Below, one piece after another: positions 5,068-9,315 of a DNA stretch of 9,315 nucleotides (position 1 is the first letter of the stretch; each line of letters begins with the position of its first letter). Made by a program: the position numbers and the translations under genes. The notes below the pieces were generated by a model. It had not been told where the DNA came from. It saw nothing but the letters and a program-made list of their open reading frames with translations, and searched no databases. Source of the stretch: Desulfobacca acetoxidans (lineage in GTDB: Bacteria; Desulfobacterota; Desulfobaccia; Desulfobaccales; 0-14-0-80-60-11); NCBI GenBank assembly GCA_020723225.1, contig DYJG01000063.1, forward strand, positions 1 through 9,315. Direction: 5' to 3'.

Positions 5068-7350
5068 TTACTTCGCCTCTGGGGGCAAGGCAAAGTAAAA
5101 AGCGGCGCCGCCGTCCACCTTGCCTTCGGCCCACACCCGGCCGCCGTGCATGTCCACGATGCGTTTGACAATGGCCAGGCCGACCCCGGTGCCTTCGTAT
5201 TCGTCCCCCCGGTGCAGGCGCTGGAAGACCCCGAAGAGCTTGTCCACATAGCGGTCATCAAAGCCGACGCCGTTATCCCTGACGTAGAAAACGGTTTCCT
5301 GGTTCTCCGACCGTCCGCCCACTTCAATAACCGCGGTCACCTTGGTCCTGGTGTATTTAATGGCATTGGCCAGGAGGTTGGTCAGAACCATGGCGATCAG
5401 ATTGGGGTCGGCAAAGGCCGGGGGCAGATCCCCCATCGCCAGCCGGATATCCCGCTCCGGCGCCTGGTCCCGCAGCTCCTGGAAGAGGCGCTTGGCCATG
5501 TCGCTCAGATTGATCTGCGACTTCCTGACTTGCTGGCGGCCCAGCCGCGACAGGGCCAGCAGGTCGTCGATAAGCTGGGCCATGAGCCGGGTGTTGCTGC
5601 AAATGACATTGAGGAACCTGAGCCCCTCCTCATCCAGTTGTTGGGCATGGTCCGCGGCCAGCATCCGGGAGAAGCCTTCGATGGCCCTGACCGGGGTCTT
5701 GAGGTCGTGGGAGACGGAATAGGAGAAGGCTTCCAGTTCCTTATTGGCGGCCTCCAATTGTGCGGTGCGCTGCTGCAAGTCCTTCTCGGCCCGATGGCGC
5801 ATGAAGGCTTCCACCACGGCCACCGACAGGGCCTCCACGGCCTCCTGGTCGGCTAAGGTGTAGCCCCCCTCTTTATTGGCCAGGCCGATCATGCCCATGG
5901 TCTTCCCGCCATACTTGAGCGGCACTCCCAAAAACGCGGTGAGAGGCGGATGCCCCTCGGGGACGCCGACCCGGTCGGGGTGGGAGGCCGGGTCATTGGC
6001 GATCTCGGAGCGTCCCTCCTTAAGGCAGACGCCGTAGATGCCGTGCACATGCAAATCTTTGGGCAAAACCAGTTTTTCCGTACCCGGGATTTTACAGGCC
6101 TCCCAGCCGGAATAGCAGATGGCCAGGTCGTCCAGTTTGCCTTCCTGATTCAGTTCGCCGATGAAGCCGAAATTGCTGCCGGTCAGCTTCTCGGCCACGT
6201 CCAGGCAGGTCTCTCCCAGTTGTTCTTCGTTTTCGCAGGTCAGGGATTCCCTAAAGACCCGGTTAATCGCGGCCAGGATGGTGTGCTGGCGTTTCAGGGC
6301 CTCTTCGGCTTGAATGCGCTCGTTAATCTCGTTTTGCAGGGCCGCATTAGCCTGGGCCAGTTCCGCGGTGCGCCGCGCCACTCTTTCTTCCAGCCCCTCC
6401 TGGGCCAGGCGCAGTTCCCGGGTGCGTTTCTTGACCAGGAGCTGGAGCAGCACCAGCCAGACGCCGACGATCAGGGCGACGGCCGCGGCCGCGGCCACGG
6501 CGGGCCAGAGGTATTTCTCCAATCTCCGCCAGGGATCGTCCGCCGCCAGCCATTTCTCGTAAATCCGGTCATACTCCCGGTTGGTTTTGATGATCAGCAG
6601 CCCCTGGTTCAGCTTTTCCAGGAGTTCGGCATCTCCTTTTTTCACCGCGAAGGAAAAGACGCGCTTATAGTCGGGAATGGGCGGCCCGGCGGCGAGGTTT
6701 TTCAGCCCATGCTCCTTGATCACCATGGTGCCGATCAACTTCGAGCAGAGAAAGGCGTCATGCTGGCCGGAGGCAATGAGGGCCAATCCCGCGGGTATCG
6801 TGTCCACAAGAATCAAATTGCCCTGGAAATGCCGCGCCAGCAGTTGGTGATGCGCGGCGTCGGAGCGCATGACCACGATCTCTTTGCCCCGGGCGGCGTC
6901 GATGTTGGGGATTGGCGGAGCTCCCCGGCGCACGAAGAAGGCGTCGTAAGTCTCGGTGTGGGGCAGGCTGAAATCCACCAGGAGTTGGCGCTCGGGAGAC
7001 TTGGCGACGATGGGCAGCATATCGATGCGGCCGGCCACCAGGTCGTTCCACACCTTGTCCCAGGGCCCGGTGGTAATCTTGATGGCCAGGCCCATGGCGT
7101 CGGCCACGGCTTTGATCAGGTCGATGGAGAATCCTTCCGGCTGGCCGTTTTTATCCACCATGGCATAGGGGGGAAAATCCAGTTCGCTGCCCACCAGGAC
7201 CGGAGGGGAGGCGGCCTGGGCCTTGGCGGCCCCGGCGGCCGGCCAAGGCACGGCCATCATCAACAGCAGAAGGGGAAGGAGACCGAAACGGAGGGACCGC
7301 GGCCGTTGCCTGGAATTACCCTTATCATTGCTGTTTGATGGACTATCCAT
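5068..7350 (-). CDS. Transmembrane sensor histidine kinase: SBP_bac_3 - TM - GAF - HisKA - HATPase_c
   Basis: A 760-aa inner-membrane sensor kinase. In order: N-terminal signal/anchor (about 20-46), periplasmic solute-binding domain of the SBP_bac_3 type (51-270), one TM segment (about 281-305), coiled coil (308-356), GAF domain (about 357-520), short coiled coil, HisKA (541-605) and HATPase_c (645-757). The phosphoacceptor is H548 in S-Y-S-V-S-H-D-L-K-T-P, the form typical of bacteriophytochrome-like kinases. N662, the G1 box D-N-G-V-G-F (692-697), the F box F-G-V-F (706-709) and the G2 box G-T-G-V-G-L (720-725) are intact, so it should be active. R121 in the binding domain matches the carboxylate-binding Arg of amino-acid binding proteins, but S203 stands where HisJ-like proteins have the amine-binding Asp. 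There is no receiver domain and no response regulator nearby, so the partner is elsewhere. The ribosome binding site is weak (GAGAAAG). Architecture is certain, ligand unknown. Confidence 0.94.
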   Translation of the reverse strand: MDSPSNSNDKGNSRQRPRSLRFGLLPLLLLMMAVPWPAAGAAKAQAASPPVLVGSELDFPPYAMVDKNGQPEGFSIDLIKAVADAMGLAIKITTGPWDKVWNDLVAGRIDMLPIVAKSPERQLLVDFSLPHTETYDAFFVRRGAPPIPNIDAARGKEIVVMRSDAAHHQLLARHFQGNLILVDTIPAGLALIASGQHDAFLCSKLIGTMVIKEHGLKNLAAGPPIPDYKRVFSFAVKKGDAELLEKLNQGLLIIKTNREYDRIYEKWLAADDPWRRLEKYLWPAVAAAAAVALIVGVWLVLLQLLVKKRTRELRLAQEGLEERVARRTAELAQANAALQNEINERIQAEEALKRQHTILAAINRVFRESLTCENEEQLGETCLDVAEKLTGSNFGFIGELNQEGKLDDLAICYSGWEACKIPGTEKLVLPKDLHVHGIYGVCLKEGRSEIANDPASHPDRVGVPEGHPPLTAFLGVPLKYGGKTMGMIGLANKEGGYTLADQEAVEALSVAVVEAFMRHRAEKDLQQRTAQLEAANKELEAFSYSVSHDLKTPVRAIEGFSRMLAADHAQQLDEEGLRFLNVICSNTRLMAQLIDDLLALSRLGRQQVRKSQINLSDMAKRLFQELRDQAPERDIRLAMGDLPPAFADPNLIAMVLTNLLANAIKYTRTKVTAVIEVGGRSENQETVFYVRDNGVGFDDRYVDKLFGVFQRLHRGDEYEGTGVGLAIVKRIVDMHGGRVWAEGKVDGGAAFYFALPPEAK

Positions 7351-7403
7351 GGCACTTTCTCATGAGCCATTGGCCCGCCCATAAATCATGAAAAGGCTGG
7401 CGG

Positions 7404-7432
7404 GGTGGGCGGCCGGAGACAGCCGCCCCACC
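7404..7432 (-). terminator. GC-rich hairpin between the unknown 565-aa gene and the kinase gene
   Basis: GGTGGGCGGC (7404-7413) pairs with GCCGCCCCACC (7422-7432) apart from one bulged C, around an 8-nt loop. Read on the minus strand, the stem is followed within about 10 nt by CCTTTTC, a short T-run. It could end or weaken transcription from the upstream gene before the kinase gene (start 7350), or act as a leader stem. The T-run is short and displaced, so a strong intrinsic terminator is not assured. Confidence 0.4.
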
Positions 7433-7454
7433 GATTCACTGGTTTATAGTTTGT

Positions 7455-7489
7455 TCTTGCGTCTTGCTTTGCGCCTTTGCGTCTTTGCG
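7455..7489. repeat. CTTTGCG tandem half-repeat upstream of the kinase gene
   Basis: Three 8-nt units ending in CTTTGCG start at 7466, 7474 and 7482, preceded by a degenerate TCTTGCG at 7455. The period and TGCG core match the CTCTGCG units at 4953-5028. This looks like one arm of the same dispersed repeat family, without its mirror arm. No gene overlaps it. Confidence 0.6.
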
Positions 7490-7525
7490 TGAGGCTTCTT
7501 TTCGGAACATGCTTATCCGGCGTAA

Positions 7526-9223
7526 TCAGAGCTGTTTCTTGGGAGCCAATACCGGAAAAGGAGTGCCCCGCTGGGCTTCCCTATGTATCTGGAGGTGTTG
7601 CTCCATCAGCTCCTGCATCAATTTTTGCCCCTTGATGAGCATATCCCAGACCCGCCGCCGGAAGGGGGTGGCGGGAGGCTCCGGCCAGGTGAGCATCTCC
7701 TTGAAATAGGGATAGGCCAGAATCTGGTCCCAGAGGTTGACGCACTTATCGAAGAGGTCGGGGTAGAAATAGGGGAGTTCGTCCTTTTTTGCCTCCAGGA
7801 AGGCCAGGGCTTCTTCCAGGCGGCGGGTGGGGCCGATGGGCGGCCCGTCCCGCTGGCTCAGCTTCTCCAGGGGCTGCAGTTTGTGGGCCTGGGAGACGTA
7901 AGCCAGGTGCTGCACCACCTCCCGGTGTAACTCCGCGTGTTTGGCGAAGGCCTCCCGGTGCTCCCGGTTGAGCAGATAGCTGTTCAGCATCTTTTTGGCC
8001 GCCTCAAAGGATTCCTGGCTGTAAGTCCCCAAACGCCGCTGGTTCTTGGTGAGCCAGGCGGAGAGGAATTTCAGGCGTTCCTCGTGGGTCTTGGTGGAAG
8101 CGAGGAGTTCCGAGCGCCGGTAGGAAATGGTGCCGCTGTGTTCCCCCCGGACGATGTCGGTGAGCTCCTTCAGGAACCGCTTGGTATCTTTCAGGATATT
8201 GAAGCTGGTGTCCCGGCCCCCATGATAGGGATGGATGATCTCCTGCTTGACCACCGCCAGGGCCCGGTCCTCCAGGACGTTGAAGCGGTTGTATTTGTGC
8301 TGCTGGTAGGTCACCTTCAAGATGGCCACCCGCCGCTCTGGGTCCACGTAGAAACCCTGGTCCCCGAGGTGGGGCAGGGCTTCGGCCAGGGCTTTGGGCA
8401 GGGAGATCAAGGCGGTTTTTTCCACCATGGGGTATTTCTTTTGATCGAACCCCGACAGGCTGGTAATGGTCCGGTCCGATTGGCCCAGAACCTTGATGAG
8501 ATATTGTTCCTTCAGACGGCTTAATTTCCTGGCAAACAGGGCCGCGGAGGTGCGCCGTTCCGCGGCGATGGGAAAACCGTAAAGCTCCATGAGGAACTGA
8601 TAAACGAAATACCGCTCCCGCTCATAAGTGGGGCTGTCCAGCCGCTTGAACTTGCCCAGGCTGCGGCCGAAGGTCTTCAGCTCGGTATCCAGGTCGGAAG
8701 GAAAGGAGGCATAGACCCCCAGGAGGCGGAAATCGCCGCGGTCGTCCCTGGCGATCACCTGGGCCCGGTCCATGTGAAAGAGAAACTCCCCCAGTTCCTG
8801 GTAGTGCGACAGGTCGGTGAGGTCTTTGGCGGCAAAGAGCTGCTTGAACCCGGGGCGCAGGTCCCGGTCCAGATGGGGGATGATCCGGTCCAGGTTTTCC
8901 CGGATCGCCTTTTTGCCGCCTTCCTCCAGGGTATGGAGCAAATCGAACTGGAAGATCTCCTCCTGGTAGGAGAGAGGCCGGTTAAAGGCCACCAGGCTGA
9001 AGCTGGGAAGATGGTGGTATTCCGCGAAATTCTTCTCAAAAGACGGCAGCAGCTCCCGGGGTTCCACCAGGGGATAGGAGGAATCGTAGGGAGCCAGCAA
9101 GCCTTGCTGAATATGGACATATTCCAGGAAATCCTTGAGGACGTAACGGTCCCGGATGGCTGCGCCCTGTTTGAAGGCCGCCAGGGTGGTTCCGGCTATC
9201 TGGACTTCAGAAAAGTATTCCAA
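7526..9223 (-). CDS. Conserved-looking protein of unknown function, 565 aa, cytoplasmic
   Basis: I do not recognise this family. The protein has no signal peptide or membrane segment, is highly charged, looks mostly helical, and has a single cysteine (C494). Visible landmarks are a tyrosine/arginine-rich part with Y-E-R-E-R-Y-F-V-Y-Q-F (200-210), a probable beta-containing centre with G-F-Y-V-D-P-E-R-R-V-A-I-L-K-V (290-304), H-P-Y-H-G-G-R-D (331-338), a long helical stretch (about 370-445), and a C-terminal helical part with W-D-M-L-I-K-G-Q-K-L (526-535). It starts at TTG (9223) with AGGAAG 7 nt upstream; an in-frame TAA 15 nt further up excludes a longer form, and no ATG occurs until residue 151. 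Codon use looks native and the frame is intact, so it is a real gene. It lies upstream of the sensor kinase on the same strand but 175 nt away across a hairpin and a repeat, so a functional link is only possible. Confidence 0.82.
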   Translation of the reverse strand: MEYFSEVQIAGTTLAAFKQGAAIRDRYVLKDFLEYVHIQQGLLAPYDSSYPLVEPRELLPSFEKNFAEYHHLPSFSLVAFNRPLSYQEEIFQFDLLHTLEEGGKKAIRENLDRIIPHLDRDLRPGFKQLFAAKDLTDLSHYQELGEFLFHMDRAQVIARDDRGDFRLLGVYASFPSDLDTELKTFGRSLGKFKRLDSPTYERERYFVYQFLMELYGFPIAAERRTSAALFARKLSRLKEQYLIKVLGQSDRTITSLSGFDQKKYPMVEKTALISLPKALAEALPHLGDQGFYVDPERRVAILKVTYQQHKYNRFNVLEDRALAVVKQEIIHPYHGGRDTSFNILKDTKRFLKELTDIVRGEHSGTISYRRSELLASTKTHEERLKFLSAWLTKNQRRLGTYSQESFEAAKKMLNSYLLNREHREAFAKHAELHREVVQHLAYVSQAHKLQPLEKLSQRDGPPIGPTRRLEEALAFLEAKKDELPYFYPDLFDKCVNLWDQILAYPYFKEMLTWPEPPATPFRRRVWDMLIKGQKLMQELMEQHLQIHREAQRGTPFPVLAPKKQL

Positions 9224-9230
9224 GTCGCTG

Positions 9231-9236
9231 CTTCCT
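9231..9236 (-). promoter_or_regulatory. Ribosome binding site supporting a TTG start
   Basis: AGGAAG on the minus strand stands 7 nt before the TTG at 9223. The in-frame stop at 9241-9239 and the lack of another near start make TTG the only sensible choice. Confidence 0.65.
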
Positions 9237-9242
9237 GGTTAG

Positions 9243-9263
9243 AAAGTTCAAAGTTCAAAGTTG
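9243..9263. repeat. Tandem AAAGTTC repeat (7 bp x 3)
   Basis: AAAGTTC at 9243 and 9250 is followed by AAAGTTG at 9257, matching at 20 of 21 bases overall. The adjoining GATGAATTCGTAAAAAGTCG (9264-9283) resembles a short element I recall recurring between genes in sulfate-reducing deltaproteobacteria; that is memory, not a search. It would fall in the leader of the 565-aa gene. Confidence 0.5.
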
Positions 9264-9292
9264 ATGAATTCGTAAAAAGTCGTTATTGGTCA

Positions 9293-9298
9293 ATTATA
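9293..9298 (-). promoter_or_regulatory. Candidate -10 box for the unknown 565-aa gene
   Basis: A perfect TATAAT reads on the minus strand about 70 nt before the TTG start, in AT-rich DNA. The matching -35 box would lie just beyond the right edge, so only half of the promoter can be judged. Confidence 0.35.
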
Positions 9299-9315
9299 TG
9301 AAATAATTTAAGATT

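Noticed and set aside
5950..7338. 462-codon plus-strand open frame opposite the sensor kinase
   Set aside because: It is antisense to a gene with clear domains and motifs; its Gly/His/Gln-rich content is what GC-biased codons give on the opposite strand. No family features.
7937..8524. 195-codon plus-strand frame opposite the 565-aa gene
   Set aside because: Shadow frame; the minus-strand frame is longer, has native codon bias and a good ribosome binding site.

Overview
This is a bacterial chromosomal window: GC-rich by eye, densely coded, with short intergenic gaps. Five genes carry a secretion signal or lie partly in the envelope, and the only regulator is a sensor histidine kinase. The style recalls Desulfobacterota (former Deltaproteobacteria, Desulfobacca/Syntrophobacter-like): a GAF plus bacteriophytochrome-type kinase, and intergenic 'CTCTGCG/CTTTGCG' and 'AAAGTTC' repeats. 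The assignment is an inference from gene style, not from a marker gene. I see no rRNA, tRNA, CRISPR array, transposase, integrase or phage gene.

Left third, minus strand (read from 3224 down to 1). First comes a short coding-like segment that looks like the surviving 3' end of a lost gene (2976-3224). Its stop codon abuts the Shine-Dalgarno of an exported choloylglycine hydrolase / penicillin acylase-type Ntn hydrolase. This is followed by an exported Amidohydro_3 (YtcJ-like) metal-dependent hydrolase, then by the first 17 codons of a further gene that runs off the left edge. Same strand, short gaps and good ribosome binding sites suggest one operon of secreted amide-bond hydrolases.

Middle, plus strand. 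A 239-base AT-richer gap (3225-3463) holds one arm of a striking 50-nt imperfect palindrome (3205-3254) and a small stem beside the next ribosome binding site. It leads into a two-gene unit: a DUF2092-type periplasmic protein and, overlapping it by ATGA, a secreted Gly/His/Tyr-rich protein with a glycine-zipper-like segment. The unit ends at a 21-bp-arm palindromic repeat (4953-5004).

Right half, minus strand. A 760-residue transmembrane sensor kinase (periplasmic SBP_bac_3 domain, TM, GAF, HisKA, HATPase_c) has no response regulator beside it. It is bracketed by two members of the same intergenic repeat family. Upstream of it is a 565-residue cytoplasmic protein I do not recognise, which starts at TTG behind a good Shine-Dalgarno. 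The right edge holds short AT-rich repeats and a perfect TATAAT.

Nothing amounts to a clearly new multi-gene system. The best leads are the 50-nt palindrome at the truncated gene, the unknown 565-aa family, the paired exported amide hydrolases, and the orphan kinase whose binding domain appears to have lost the amino-acid amine ligand.
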